DNA from: Candidatus Thorarchaeota archaeon
Lineage (GTDB): Archaea > Asgardarchaeota > Thorarchaeia > Thorarchaeales > Thorarchaeaceae
Length of the DNA stretch: 64,000 bases
Direction of reading: 5' to 3'
NCBI GenBank assembly: GCA_004524445.1
Contig: SDNP01000007.1
Span: 33,141 to 97,140 of the forward strand
The notes below the pieces were generated by a model. That model saw nothing but the letters and a program-made list of their open reading frames with translations. It searched no databases and had not been told where the DNA came from. This document shows positions 8,587 through 18,083 of the stretch, piece after piece; position 1 is the first letter of the stretch; each line of letters begins with the position of its first letter. The position numbers and the translations under genes are program-made.

Positions 8587-10476
8587 CTACAGCTTCAGAG
8601 TGAATACGTATTCCTCATCAGCCATTGATAGTTTGCTTTCAACCACTTTTCCGGTCTTATGTAAGAATCGAATCATGGGTTGATTTCGTGGATGCACGTA
8701 TGCTATGAATGCATCTACTCCTTTGCTCTTTGCTATGCGCATAAGATGGTTGAGCAAGAATGTGCCAATACCCTTGTCCTGATACTCGTCTTGAATGACG
8801 ATAGCAAACTCCGCTTGGTTTGTGTTTCGATTGAGCAGATACCTTCCAGCACCAATTATCTTCTCCGTTTCACCCTCCCTATCAGGATGAATGACTGCAA
8901 CAATGGACACATCACGATCTTGGTCTACATCATAAAAGTCCTGTAAAGTCTGTCTTCGAAGGCTTCTAAGCGGAGTCAGGAAGCGGAAGAATATGGACTC
9001 CTCTGATAAGTCATAGAAGAGCTCCTTGATTCTGTCGGAATCATCAGGCCTGATTAATCTGAAGTGGACATTGATATCCCCTCCCTCGGGTCCTTGGAAG
9101 GTTTCTTGAGTTTCATATTCCGAAGCAAAGTAGGTTCCTGTCACTTTGAAGGGCACCTGATCTTCGAAGACATACCTCATGTTCTTTGCTGCTTCCAGAA
9201 GTTCATTTCTGAAATCAGGGTGGGCAATAGCTATTAGTGAGAGTACCCGTTCTCGAATGGTTTCCCCGTGTAATGTTGCTAGACCATACTCCGTGATAAC
9301 CACATCAACGTCTCCCCGGGTTGTTACAACTCCAGCCCCCTCACTTAGTCTTGGCACTATTCTGGAAACCTGTCCATCCATAGCAGTTGAACGCATACAG
9401 ATGATGGCTTTTCCGTTGATAGATCTCTCTGCACCACGAATGAAGTCCACCTGACCGCCAATTCCGCTGTAGAATTTATGACCTATTGAGTCTGCACATA
9501 CTTGACCAGTGAGATCAATTTCCAAGGCTGAGTTGATTGCTATCATCTTTCTATTCTGACCAATTATATACGGATCGTTGACGTATGCCGTGTCGCGGAA
9601 CTCAAACATCGGGTTATCGTCGATATACTCGTAAAGCTTCTTTGATCCCATGGCAAAACTTGCAATCACTTTGTCCTTGTTGATACTCTTTTTCCGATTA
9701 TTGACAATTCCATTCTGTATTAGTGGAATAAGACTATCACTGAACATTTCTGTGTGGATGCCAAGGTCCTGAACACCCGTTTCTTGTAGACTATCACAAA
9801 CTGCTTGTGGGAGGGCGCCGATACCGAGTTCCAGTGTAGATTCGTTTTCAATTAAGCGTGCCACATAAGCCCCGATTTGGTCAATAGTTTTCCCGCCTGG
9901 TTCTCCCTCAAATTCCCGTAGAGGCTCGTTATACGGTACCAAATAATCGATATCTCTGACATTGAAAAAAGAATCCCCATGAGTTATGGGCATCTTTTCA
10001 TTTACTTGGGCAATGACTAGATCCGCACTCTCTGCTGCTGATTTTGTAATATCAACTGAGATACCCAGAGAACAATATCCGTGTTCGTCGGGTGGACTTA
10101 CTTGAATGAGAGCTACATCAAGAGGCATTCTTCTTGATCGAAATAGAGTTGGAATTTCAGAAAGCATCATTGGCGTATAATCAGCTCTTCCCTCAGCTAC
10201 GGCCTCCCTTATGTTCTCAAATACAAAAAACGTATTGTGTCTATACTGTGCCTGAAATTCAGGGTCTGCTGAAGGAGTGTCTCCTAAAGTCAGAAGATGC
10301 ACAATCTCGTTGTCAGACATATTCTCTGCATTCTTTGCTAGCTCTTGTACCAAATGATAGGGTACGCCGCAACCTGTACCAAGAAATATTCTAGTTCCGC
10401 GTCTAATCTTCTTGATAGCTGCAGGTGCATTCAAGACCTTCTTCTTGTATTTTTGCATCCACTCTTCGGGGGCCAT
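8587..10476 (-). CDS. Acetyl-CoA hydrolase / 4-hydroxybutyrate CoA-transferase-like protein fused to a GNAT acetyltransferase domain
   Basis: Residues 1-465 are an acetyl-CoA hydrolase/transferase (GTRIFLGTGCGVPYHL; ELGIGALPQAV; GIHTEMFSDSLIPL; YGLATLHG). Residues 470-629 are a GNAT domain (HFRLIRPDDSDRIKELF; QDEYQDKGIGTFLLNHLM, the acetyl-CoA loop). This fusion is a known architecture in bacteria and archaea. The GNAT part may acetylate a lysine or regulate the enzyme. An open frame extends to a GTG at 10488, but AGGTGAG lies 9 nt before the ATG at 10476, which is preferred. The neighbours (OFA carrier, acs) suggest acyl-CoA/short-acid metabolism. Confidence 0.87.
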   Translation of the reverse strand: MAPEEWMQKYKKKVLNAPAAIKKIRRGTRIFLGTGCGVPYHLVQELAKNAENMSDNEIVHLLTLGDTPSADPEFQAQYRHNTFFVFENIREAVAEGRADYTPMMLSEIPTLFRSRRMPLDVALIQVSPPDEHGYCSLGISVDITKSAAESADLVIAQVNEKMPITHGDSFFNVRDIDYLVPYNEPLREFEGEPGGKTIDQIGAYVARLIENESTLELGIGALPQAVCDSLQETGVQDLGIHTEMFSDSLIPLIQNGIVNNRKKSINKDKVIASFAMGSKKLYEYIDDNPMFEFRDTAYVNDPYIIGQNRKMIAINSALEIDLTGQVCADSIGHKFYSGIGGQVDFIRGAERSINGKAIICMRSTAMDGQVSRIVPRLSEGAGVVTTRGDVDVVITEYGLATLHGETIRERVLSLIAIAHPDFRNELLEAAKNMRYVFEDQVPFKVTGTYFASEYETQETFQGPEGGDINVHFRLIRPDDSDRIKELFYDLSEESIFFRFLTPLRSLRRQTLQDFYDVDQDRDVSIVAVIHPDREGETEKIIGAGRYLLNRNTNQAEFAIVIQDEYQDKGIGTFLLNHLMRIAKSKGVDAFIAYVHPRNQPMIRFLHKTGKVVESKLSMADEEYVFTLKL

Positions 10477-10653
10477 AATTGTACTCACCTGAGGGTCGTG
10501 CTACATCATTTACCTACCCCCTATATCTATTTCCAAATGCATGTCAACTCAAATGTCACAGTTGGCAATCTCGGAGATCCGTCGGAAGGCTTAAAGTACC
10601 GTTTTAGTCGCTGACGAGTTAACACAAGACAAACTCTATGGTGTGAAATAAAT

Positions 10654-11934
10654 ATGTCTGAATCTGTGGGAAATCGTTACTTAGTCATGCTCGGAGCTAT
10701 CATAGTCCAGTTATGCCTAGGCACCATTTACGCGTGGTCTGAATTCCAGAACACGCTGACTTTAGTAAGTTCTGAAGGTGGCCTCTATGGATGGGCTGCA
10801 CTCAGCACTCAGTGGCCATTTGCTGCCGGTCTTGCATCGTTTGCTATATTTATGGTGATAGCAGGTCGTTGGCAGGATAATATTGGACCACGAAAAGTAG
10901 CCACGTTTGGTGGCATTCTTCTTGGTGCTGGATACTTTCTGGCCTCATTCATTGATACCCTTGCACTCAACGAAATGATGGGAACAATATACTTGGTCGT
11001 CACCTATGGTATAATCGGTGGTGCTGGTATTGGTTTCGCGTATGTCTGCCCAATAGCAGCCCTTGTGAAGTGGTTCCCTGACAAGAAGGGAAGCGTTTCG
11101 GGAATTGCTGTAGCCGGCTTTGGCGGCGGTGCTCTAATATTCCTCTATATTGAGCAGTATTTGATTGAAGCAGCTGGCGGTCTGATTGGTCAACCCTTCC
11201 TCATTCTTGGCATCGTCTATTTAGTCGGTGTTGTGATAGGAGCTCAAATCCTCGTTGAACCTCCCAAGGGGTGGACTCCAGAGGGATACACTCCTCTGGA
11301 AACAACCGCTGATGGGTCTGGCGGTGGAATGCTCCCAGGCGAAATGATTCGCACTGGTACTTTCTGGTTACTCTGGCTTGCCTTCATCTTCGCTGCAACA
11401 GCCGGTCTTATGACTCTCGGTAACGTGAAGAGTGCAGCCGCAGAGGTTGATCCGCTTGTCATACCCCTCGGTCTTGGTGCTGCCATTGGAGGCATCATGT
11501 CGATATTCAATGCCGCAGGTAGAATCTTCTGGGGTTCAGTGTCTGATAAGTTGGGCCGAGTCCTGGCCATGATGCTCATGTTTATTGTGCTTGCGATTGC
11601 GATGTTCACCTTCGGATACATGGTGACACTACCAGCTGCCGAGGGGATGTGGATATCAATCACTGGAATTGCCTCTGTCATTGGCTTTTGCTTCGGCGGA
11701 AATTTTGCCCTTTTCCCGTCTGCAACAGCTGATAACTTTGGCTCTGAGAATGTAGGCAAGAACTACGGAGTAGTCTTCACCGCGTATGGCATTGCAGGCA
11801 TAGTAGGTGCTTTGGTTGCAGGCTCCTTTGTTGATTTCACGGGAAGTTACTCCCTAGCTTTTGTGACCACTGGAATCCTAGCTATCCTAGCAGTGATACT
11901 AACCATCATCTTGAAGCTGAAAGGTAATAACTAG
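10654..11934 (+). CDS. MFS transporter, oxalate/formate antiporter (OFA) family-like
   Basis: A 426-residue, 12-helix major facilitator. The N-terminal MLGAIIVQLCLGTIYAWSEF matches the OFA sub-family start, and FAYVCPIAALVKWFPDKKG carries the conserved cytoplasmic-loop pattern. The C-half repeat has GRIFWGSVSDKLGR. It probably exchanges or imports a small carboxylate. The actual substrate is unknown. It is divergent from the CoA-transferase fusion gene and 200 nt upstream of acs, which supports a monocarboxylate role. Confidence 0.85.
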   Translation: MSESVGNRYLVMLGAIIVQLCLGTIYAWSEFQNTLTLVSSEGGLYGWAALSTQWPFAAGLASFAIFMVIAGRWQDNIGPRKVATFGGILLGAGYFLASFIDTLALNEMMGTIYLVVTYGIIGGAGIGFAYVCPIAALVKWFPDKKGSVSGIAVAGFGGGALIFLYIEQYLIEAAGGLIGQPFLILGIVYLVGVVIGAQILVEPPKGWTPEGYTPLETTADGSGGGMLPGEMIRTGTFWLLWLAFIFAATAGLMTLGNVKSAAAEVDPLVIPLGLGAAIGGIMSIFNAAGRIFWGSVSDKLGRVLAMMLMFIVLAIAMFTFGYMVTLPAAEGMWISITGIASVIGFCFGGNFALFPSATADNFGSENVGKNYGVVFTAYGIAGIVGALVAGSFVDFTGSYSLAFVTTGILAILAVILTIILKLKGNN

Positions 11935-12072
11935 TGATTTGAATTCAGGGGAGAAATTATCTTTCTTCCCTTCTTTTCTTGTTTTTCACTTTTCTAAAGA
12001 CTCGCACTGTATGTACAAGCTGACTACTTCTCAAAAGAATATGTTAGTTATTTTTTTAAAATACGGTGTTGG

Positions 12073-12086
12073 ACAAGCTTTTTATC
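12073..12086 (+). promoter_or_regulatory. BRE/TATA promoter of acs
   Basis: ACAAGCTTTTTATC lies about 50 nt upstream of the acs ATG, which puts a start site near 12110 and leaves a leader of about 25 nt. The 11935-12060 stretch between the carrier gene and this box is T-rich (several TTTCTT runs), suitable for archaeal oligo-T termination. No gene is supported there. Confidence 0.5.
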
Positions 12087-12136
12087 TCGGAATTTTGCGC
12101 CGCTACAAAAGCATCGACGCTTCTTGGTGACCAAGA

Positions 12137-14122
12137 ATGTCAGAAGATAAAATTACAGTAGTTTCAGGAGAAGAACGTCGGTTTCCGCCTCCTAAGAGCT
12201 TTGTCAAGAAGGCTTACATCAAAAGCCATGAAGAACGAATGAAGCTCTGGAAGGAGTCTATTGAGAAACCCGATGAATTCTGGCTGAAAATCGCAAAAGA
12301 ATTATGTTATTGGAAGAAAGAACCTACTAAGGGTTTTGAATGGAAAAATCCCAAAGAGGCCCGCTTCACTTGGTTTGAAGATGGGGTAACCAACATGGCC
12401 TACAACTGTCTGGACAAGCATGTCGAGGCAGGTAAGGGCGATCAGGTTGCATTAATATGGCAGGGCGAACCCTTGGAAGAGGCAAGAACATTCACATACC
12501 AACAGCTTCTATCTGAAGTTAGCAAGGCTGCGAACGTTTTGAAGAATCTTGGTGTAGAGAAGGGTGACAGAGTCACATTTTACCTCCCAATGATTCCTGA
12601 GCTCGCAATTCTCATGCTGGCTTGTGTACGTATCGGAGCAGTTCACAGCATTGTGTTTGGTGGCTTTAGTTCCGATTCAGTCAAAGATAGAATCCTTGAT
12701 TGTGAGGGTAAAATCCTCATAACTGCAGATGGCTATTACAGAAGTGGTAAGACTATACAGCAGAAGGCTGGTGCTGATGACGCAGTAGAAGGTCTTGATA
12801 TCATCGAGAAGGTTCTCGTTGTCAAGCGTTTGGGTCTAGATATCCCCTGGGATGATGACCGTGATGTCTGGTATCATGAAGAGATGAAAAAGGTTGACGA
12901 CAAATGTGAACCAGAATGGATGAACGCTGAAGACCCATTGTTCATTCTATATACTTCAGGTTCAACCGGCAAGCCAAAGGGTGTTCTGCATACTGTGGGC
13001 GGATATATGGTATACACAACTCACACTTTCCTGAACATCTTCGATTGGCATCCTGGTGATGTCTACTGGTGTACAGCTGACATTGGCTGGATTACCGGGC
13101 ACTCATACATCACATACGGCCCGCTGTCTGCTGGTGCCACAACCATGATGTTTGAAGGAGTACCAACCTATCCGGATGTTGATCGCTTCTGGCTAGAGGT
13201 GGAACGCTGGAAGGTCAATCAATTCTATACAGCCCCAACCGCTATTCGTGCACTTATGCGGTACGGTGAGGAGCCTGTGGAGAAACACGATCTCTCTAGC
13301 TTGAATCTGTTAGGTACAGTAGGAGAGCCAATTAATCCTGCGGCTTGGACATGGTATCATGAAATTGTTGGTAAGGAGAATTGTCCAATTGTGGACACAT
13401 ACTGGCAAACTGAAACCGGCGGTGTAGTAATCACACCCCTTCCAGGTGCGGACGCCACAATTCCAAGCAGTGCCACATTCCCATACTTCGGAATCGACCC
13501 CTTGATTGTAGATGCTGAGGGTAAGGAGTTGGGTGCTGATGAAGGTGGCTACCTATGTATCAGAAAACCATGGCCTGGTCTAATGAGAACGGTCTATGGC
13601 GACCATGAGCGGTTTGTTAATACTTACTGGGCTCAATACAAGGATCCCGAAAGCGGAAACCCGATGTATATGACTGGTGATGGTGCCCGATTCAACGAAG
13701 AGGGCTACTTCTTTATCATGGGACGTATCGACGACGTGCTTAAGGTGTCAGGTCATAGGCTAGGCACAGCCGAAATCGAATCTGCCCTGGTCAAGCATCC
13801 TAAGGTATCAGAAACAGCTGTTGTTGGAATGCCGCATGACATCAAGGGTGAGGCAATTTATTGCTTCGTGACCCTGAAGTCCGGCATTGAAGGCGACGAG
13901 GCTCTCGTTCAGGAACTTAAGAAGCATGTACGTAGCGAGGTAGGCCCCATTGCAACTCCGGAGAAAATCCAGTTTGCAGATGCCCTACCCAAGACCCGTT
14001 CTGGCAAAATCATGAGGAGAATCCTCAAGAAGATTGCAGCAGGTCAGCTTGATGACTTGGGCGATACAACCACCTTGGCTGATCCAACAGTTGTTGAAAC
14101 CCTCATCAAAGAACGTAAGTAG
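12137..14122 (+). CDS. acs: Acetyl-coenzyme A synthetase (AMP-forming)
   Basis: A full-length 661-residue acetate:CoA ligase. The adenylation motif YTSGSTGKPKG is near residue 275, the substrate-pocket region WCTADIGWITGHSYITYGPL follows, and YWQTETGG is the A5 motif. The C-terminal catalytic lysine lies in KTRSGKIMRRIL near residue 623. The reaction is acetate + ATP + CoA to acetyl-CoA + AMP + PPi. The pyrophosphate could be used by the HppA pump encoded upstream. It links external acetate to the acetyl-CoA node fed by the C1 genes further on. Confidence 0.95.
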   Translation: MSEDKITVVSGEERRFPPPKSFVKKAYIKSHEERMKLWKESIEKPDEFWLKIAKELCYWKKEPTKGFEWKNPKEARFTWFEDGVTNMAYNCLDKHVEAGKGDQVALIWQGEPLEEARTFTYQQLLSEVSKAANVLKNLGVEKGDRVTFYLPMIPELAILMLACVRIGAVHSIVFGGFSSDSVKDRILDCEGKILITADGYYRSGKTIQQKAGADDAVEGLDIIEKVLVVKRLGLDIPWDDDRDVWYHEEMKKVDDKCEPEWMNAEDPLFILYTSGSTGKPKGVLHTVGGYMVYTTHTFLNIFDWHPGDVYWCTADIGWITGHSYITYGPLSAGATTMMFEGVPTYPDVDRFWLEVERWKVNQFYTAPTAIRALMRYGEEPVEKHDLSSLNLLGTVGEPINPAAWTWYHEIVGKENCPIVDTYWQTETGGVVITPLPGADATIPSSATFPYFGIDPLIVDAEGKELGADEGGYLCIRKPWPGLMRTVYGDHERFVNTYWAQYKDPESGNPMYMTGDGARFNEEGYFFIMGRIDDVLKVSGHRLGTAEIESALVKHPKVSETAVVGMPHDIKGEAIYCFVTLKSGIEGDEALVQELKKHVRSEVGPIATPEKIQFADALPKTRSGKIMRRILKKIAAGQLDDLGDTTTLADPTVVETLIKERK

Positions 14123-14136
14123 AATGAATAGTATAT

Positions 14137-14154
14137 GGGCGGTACACTCCGCCC
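14137..14154 (+). terminator. Terminator after acs
   Basis: Stem GGGCGG (14137-14142), loop TACACT, stem CCGCCC (14149-14154), followed by a pyrimidine-rich tract with TTTATTTTTG. It lies 14 nt after the acs stop. Confidence 0.65.
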
Positions 14155-14356
14155 TCATCTCTCTTTATTTTTGATTTTGAAACCCCTATAACTAGGCTGG
14201 ACCATCCTGTATCCGGTGCGAGGTATTATTTTAGGTACCAACCAACAGCTCTCGCTGGTGGTAGAATCACAGGATCGTTTTCAATATGCATATATCACAT
14301 GCATTCGTTTATTACTGGACATTGTCAATAGTTAATCAACTTGGAGAATATGGGAA

Positions 14357-14905
14357 ATGAATAAGAAAGCCGCCGCTGTAATTGTCATCATAATCGGTGC
14401 TATTGCGCTTGCCCCAGTTGCGATGTATGGAGTGGAAGTACAAGTTGCCGATGTCAGCATGACTCTTGGCATTAGCAGTATATTAGGTTCTTTAAGGTTC
14501 AATCCGGCACAGGTTCCGAGCTTCGATATTGGGCTTCAACAGGTACAGATTGATGTAAGTTCTCAAAGCTCCTATGAATATGCACTCTCACGTATAACCG
14601 GAAGAACAGAAACAAGTGAATCGAACTCGAACACTCCTGCAGATGTTCAGATAACTATAGAATTTACGCTGACTACGCCATCCAATCAAACTATAGTATT
14701 TACTCTGAATCCCGGACAGATGCAAGGAACTGGAGAAAAACAGGTGCGCACTATTTTGGGTCCAGACGAGGGTATCTCTGTAACGGGCGAGTTTCATTTG
14801 ACCATAGTCATCTCGATTCAGATAACACCCCCGACCTTTGATAACCCTGTAGTTGACTTAGAGCTCAACCCTGTAAATCGCACTTTCAGCATTCCGAGCA
14901 ATTGA
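14357..14905 (+). CDS. Exported or membrane-anchored protein of unknown function
   Basis: This 182-residue protein begins with a hydrophobic segment (AAAVIVIIIGAIALAPVAMY, residues 5-24) that could be a signal anchor or uncleaved signal peptide. The rest is extracellular-type sequence rich in Ser, Thr, Asn and Gln with alternating hydrophobic residues, which suggests a beta-sandwich (LEA14/WHy-like folds are possible but unproven). No catalytic motif is recognised. It stands alone behind acs and is followed by a strong hairpin. Confidence 0.65.
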   Translation: MNKKAAAVIVIIIGAIALAPVAMYGVEVQVADVSMTLGISSILGSLRFNPAQVPSFDIGLQQVQIDVSSQSSYEYALSRITGRTETSESNSNTPADVQITIEFTLTTPSNQTIVFTLNPGQMQGTGEKQVRTILGPDEGISVTGEFHLTIVISIQITPPTFDNPVVDLELNPVNRTFSIPSN

Positions 14906-14924
14906 ATACGTCAAGATTAGATGT

Positions 14925-14942
14925 GGAGAGCCCAGGCTCTCC
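14925..14942 (+). terminator. Hairpin after the exported protein gene
   Basis: Perfect 8-nt arms GGAGAGCC / GGCTCTCC separated by CA, 20 nt after the stop, followed by a short T-containing tract (CATTTTGG). Confidence 0.5.
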
Positions 14943-15002
14943 CTAACTCCTTCATTTTGGCTGCTAAGTGTCCCTATAAATCCAAATTTCAGTGATTTTT
15001 CC

Positions 15003-15215
15003 CTATTGTCCTTTATTAGGTGGAAGACGACCTCTCAACGTTCTACGGTATTGAGTCAGTTGGATTGAACAACCAGTCACTTCACCCTGCTCCATAGTAA
15101 TGCCTCCCGTGTATTTACCAGGTTCTAGATTGTAGAAGATTTTCACATATTTTGGTACATAAACGCCAAGATGCTTCTTATCGAATCGGTCCAATCTAAG
15201 AAATCTAATGGACAA
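15003..15215 (-). CDS. Possible small protein downstream of fdhD (unrecognised; AbrB-like fold possible)
   Basis: An open frame on the fdhD strand starts at a TTG 26 nt after the fdhD stop and encodes 70 residues. The composition looks protein-like: KKHLGVYVPKYVKIFYNLEPG, then a GGITMEQGE turn and a basic end. The 'VPKYVKIFYNLEPGKY' piece loosely resembles an AbrB/SpoVT swapped-hairpin domain, but this is weak. The rest of 14943-15002 holds no supported gene. No good Shine-Dalgarno sequence is seen, so the call is tentative. Confidence 0.3.
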   Translation of the reverse strand: MSIRFLRLDRFDKKHLGVYVPKYVKIFYNLEPGKYTGGITMEQGEVTGCSIQLTQYRRTLRGRLPPNKGQ

Positions 15216-15240
15216 GTAACAGAAAAACCTGGAAATCTCT

Positions 15241-16038
15241 TTACTTGTCGAAGAGAAGTCTGGCGGCCCCCGTATTGTAGATGCGCATACCATTTTCATG
15301 TAGTGCCCCCACAAGTGTAAGATTCCATTTCCGAGCCAGTTTTATGCCTGCATCAGTTGCCACCGCGAAGGAAATCAACAAAGGGATGCCAGTCCATACA
15401 CATTTACTCACAACATCTGCCGTCAGGCGACCTGAAAGAATAGCTAGAGAAGTGTTCAGATTCATATTCTTTGCGACTGCTAGTCCTAATACCTTGTCCA
15501 TTGCATTATGCCTGCCAAGGTCTTCTGCCAAAACGTGTCTGCCACTCAACAGACTCGCCACGAGTGCCCCGTGAGTTGCTCCAGTTCTTGAGCGAATTTC
15601 TTGGTTTTTCAGCAGGATTTCTGAATGCTCTATGATTTTTGACTCATGAACATCAACTGCTTGAGAGATACTTGTTGCCTTACCCTCCAATTGCAACAGC
15701 TCCAAAACGTCAAAGGCCGATTGTTTCGTATTCATTACCCGACAGACTCGGGACAGGTATCTATCCAGATGAATGGAGGCACCATTTCTTGTTTCTATAT
15801 TGCATCGATGCTTCGAATACTTCGCACCCCTAATATCACGGGGCGAATTGATAACTCCCGTTGACAATAGATGTCCGACAGATAACTCTCTCTCAAACCC
15901 TGGAGTACAGATAAAAGAGGCAAGGAATTCTCCATTGATTCTGAGTTCGAATACAGACTCTATGGCAACAAGATCCTCTTCATTCTTGACTTCAGAATCC
16001 TCCACTTTTAGGGTATCAAGGGGTCTGTAGGGCTTCAT
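15241..16038 (-). CDS. fdhD: FdhD-like sulfurtransferase for formate dehydrogenase maturation
   Basis: A 265-residue FdhD-family protein. The family delivers sulfur to the molybdenum/tungsten bis-MGD cofactor of formate dehydrogenases. Recognisable segments are GFERELSVGHLLSTGVI, RTGATHGALVA, EDLGRHNAMDKVLG and SGRLTADVVSKC. In the cysteine loop only the first cysteine (Cys99, SRVCRVMN) is present; the usual CxxC partner is Met. It may serve the Fwd/formate dehydrogenase-type enzymes of the nearby C1 cluster. Confidence 0.88.
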   Translation of the reverse strand: MKPYRPLDTLKVEDSEVKNEEDLVAIESVFELRINGEFLASFICTPGFERELSVGHLLSTGVINSPRDIRGAKYSKHRCNIETRNGASIHLDRYLSRVCRVMNTKQSAFDVLELLQLEGKATSISQAVDVHESKIIEHSEILLKNQEIRSRTGATHGALVASLLSGRHVLAEDLGRHNAMDKVLGLAVAKNMNLNTSLAILSGRLTADVVSKCVWTGIPLLISFAVATDAGIKLARKWNLTLVGALHENGMRIYNTGAARLLFDK

Positions 16039-16077
16039 TGCTAATCATTCCGGTTCCGTTCCGAGTCGATAAAAGGA

Positions 16078-16803
16078 TTAAGATGATGACCTCGAATCAA
16101 TCTCTACCTGCTCTTTCAAAGCCATTCCGAGTATGATGCATACTATCGTTGCCATGGCAACCTTAATTGGAGTAATGAACGCAGCCGCCAGCCAGAGCAT
16201 TTGCAGCTGAGAAGGTGTGAGTCCATAGAAGAACCAATATGTTTGACCTGGAATTAATATGAATATACGAAGAAGAATATCTGATTCTAGACCAATAATC
16301 CCACTAAACAGGAGTTTACACGTACTCTTTCTCTCATCGGCTTGAGGCCAGATTTTTCCTACTGACAACAATGCGGTCACTATGACAAGAGCATATCCAA
16401 CCAAAACATCCCAAATTCCCCACAGAGGCAGTAGCCACGAAACAGGTGTAATGAAGTATCCTACAAGAAGTAGTGAATATATCGCAAATACTGGTTGCCA
16501 ACGTTCACGATATGTGAAACCTGACATTAATGCTCCTAGAGGTGCCCCAATCATGAAAACAAGCTCATATGGGTTTCGGAAATAGACCATATGACCCACA
16601 AGAGTACCTAAACCCACAGAAAACGCACCAAGATATGGCCCCAGCAGAACGCCTATCAATGGACTCAGTAAGAAGGCCCACGAGTCCCATATGCCACTGT
16701 AAAATCCAGGAAAAATTGGCACGATATCTAGTACAGATATCATCGCTGCAAACACAGCGGCTAGTGAAATCAAGCGGCTTTGAAAACCCTCCTTTGACAG
16801 CAT
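16078..16803 (-). CDS. ECF-transporter S-component-like membrane protein
   Basis: A 241-residue protein with about six membrane helices. The early segment SPLIGVLLGPYLGAFSVGLGTLVGHMVYF resembles the substrate-binding (S) subunit of energy-coupling-factor vitamin or metal importers. No ECF ATPase or T-component genes are in the window, so it would use a shared module elsewhere. The substrate cannot be told. It follows fdhD upstream on the same strand with 39 nt between, so co-transcription is likely. Confidence 0.6.
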   Translation of the reverse strand: MLSKEGFQSRLISLAAVFAAMISVLDIVPIFPGFYSGIWDSWAFLLSPLIGVLLGPYLGAFSVGLGTLVGHMVYFRNPYELVFMIGAPLGALMSGFTYRERWQPVFAIYSLLLVGYFITPVSWLLPLWGIWDVLVGYALVIVTALLSVGKIWPQADERKSTCKLLFSGIIGLESDILLRIFILIPGQTYWFFYGLTPSQLQMLWLAAAFITPIKVAMATIVCIILGMALKEQVEIDSRSSS

Positions 16804-17024
16804 AGATTCCTCTGGTATTTCTTGGTCTATTTAATTTGTCCTGCTCGAGAATAATAACAGCAAATTACCTCGCGTACTCAAAAAGCAGCTATGATTATTT
16901 TTCTTAGGATGGACATGCAATGTACCACCCAAATACAATTGTTGGATAGAAACCGATATCCATTCAATCGATAGCTTATTGTAGAACAAAAGTGGTATGG
17001 CATGCTCAGAGGAGCAACTGCGTG

Positions 17025-18083
17025 ATGCAAATCGGAATAGAGTTTGTCCCAGACAAACCAATTGACAAAATCATCAAATGGACCAAACTTGCGGAAAAGG
17101 CCGGTTTCGACAATGTCTGGATAACTGACCATTACAATAACAGAAATGTATGGGCAACACTAGCTGCATTAGCTTTGAAGACTGATAAAATCATGATGGG
17201 GCCTGGAGTGACTAACCCATATCATATCAATCCCGCATTGATTGCGTCTGCAGCTGTGACAATAAATGAGCTTAGCAATGGACGCGCGCTCATCGGAATT
17301 GGCGCAGGTGACAAAGTCACGCTTAACGCATTAGGAATAAAATGGGAAAAACCTGTTAGTGCAGTCGTTGAAGCTATCGAGTACATAAGAACGCTAACTG
17401 ATGGCAGTAGTTACAAAAAGGATGGAAGAGTCTTCAGTGTGAAGAAAGCAAAGCTGGCTTGTGTGAAAAAGGAGCCTATACTAGATAAGGATGGCAAGCC
17501 GGTGCTGGAAGACGGCAAGAAGGTTAAGCGAGGACCGAAGATTCCAATATATGCCGGTGCTCAAGGTCCAATGATGTTGCGGAACACAGCAGAAGTAGCT
17601 GATGGCATTCTCATCAACGCAAGTCATAAGAAAGACTTTGAAATTGCCATTAGGAAGATTGAAGAAGGTGCCAAGAAGGCTGGCCGTACTCTCAATGATA
17701 TCGACATTTCTGCTTATACTGCTTTCAGCATTGGGGAAACTCGAAAGGATGCCCTCAAAGGAGATACCAAAATAGTCGTGGCCTTTATCGTTGCTGGATC
17801 TCCAGATCTTGTTCTCAAGCGGCACAGCCTAGACATGGATGAGTGCAACAGGGTCCGAGAACTACTTCAGCAAGGTAATTTCAAAGACCTGCCGGATGCT
17901 GTGACCGACGAAATGATAGACGCTTTTGCTGTAGTTGGAGATGCACATCAATGTATCGAGCGCATCCAATCTCTTGAGGAGGTAGGTGTTACTCAGTTCA
18001 TAGTTGGCTCACCAATTGGTCCTGACAAAGCCAAGGCAATAGAACAAGTAGGTAAAAAAATCATCCCGCACTTCAAAGATTAA
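17025..18083 (+). CDS. mer: F420-dependent 5,10-methylene-H4MPT reductase
   Basis: A luciferase-like TIM-barrel protein of 352 residues matching Mer (MQIGIEFVPDKPIDKI; DNVWITDHYNNRNVW; GPGVTNPYHINPALIAS; NGRALIGIGAGDK). It interconverts methylene-H4MPT and methyl-H4MPT with reduced F420. The ATG at 17025 is chosen over the upstream ORF start at 16992 because MQIGIEF is the family N-terminus. A Lys/Asp-rich insertion of about 25 residues lies before IPIYAGAQGP. Next downstream is mtd. Confidence 0.93.
   Translation: MQIGIEFVPDKPIDKIIKWTKLAEKAGFDNVWITDHYNNRNVWATLAALALKTDKIMMGPGVTNPYHINPALIASAAVTINELSNGRALIGIGAGDKVTLNALGIKWEKPVSAVVEAIEYIRTLTDGSSYKKDGRVFSVKKAKLACVKKEPILDKDGKPVLEDGKKVKRGPKIPIYAGAQGPMMLRNTAEVADGILINASHKKDFEIAIRKIEEGAKKAGRTLNDIDISAYTAFSIGETRKDALKGDTKIVVAFIVAGSPDLVLKRHSLDMDECNRVRELLQQGNFKDLPDAVTDEMIDAFAVVGDAHQCIERIQSLEEVGVTQFIVGSPIGPDKAKAIEQVGKKIIPHFKD

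Noticed and set aside
11244..11759. 171-codon frame antisense to the OFA carrier
   Set aside because: Shadow of a well-supported membrane transporter gene, with no ribosome site or family features.
11939..12130. 63-codon frame between the carrier and acs
   Set aside because: It overlaps the T-rich terminator region and the acs promoter, and its sequence resembles no protein.
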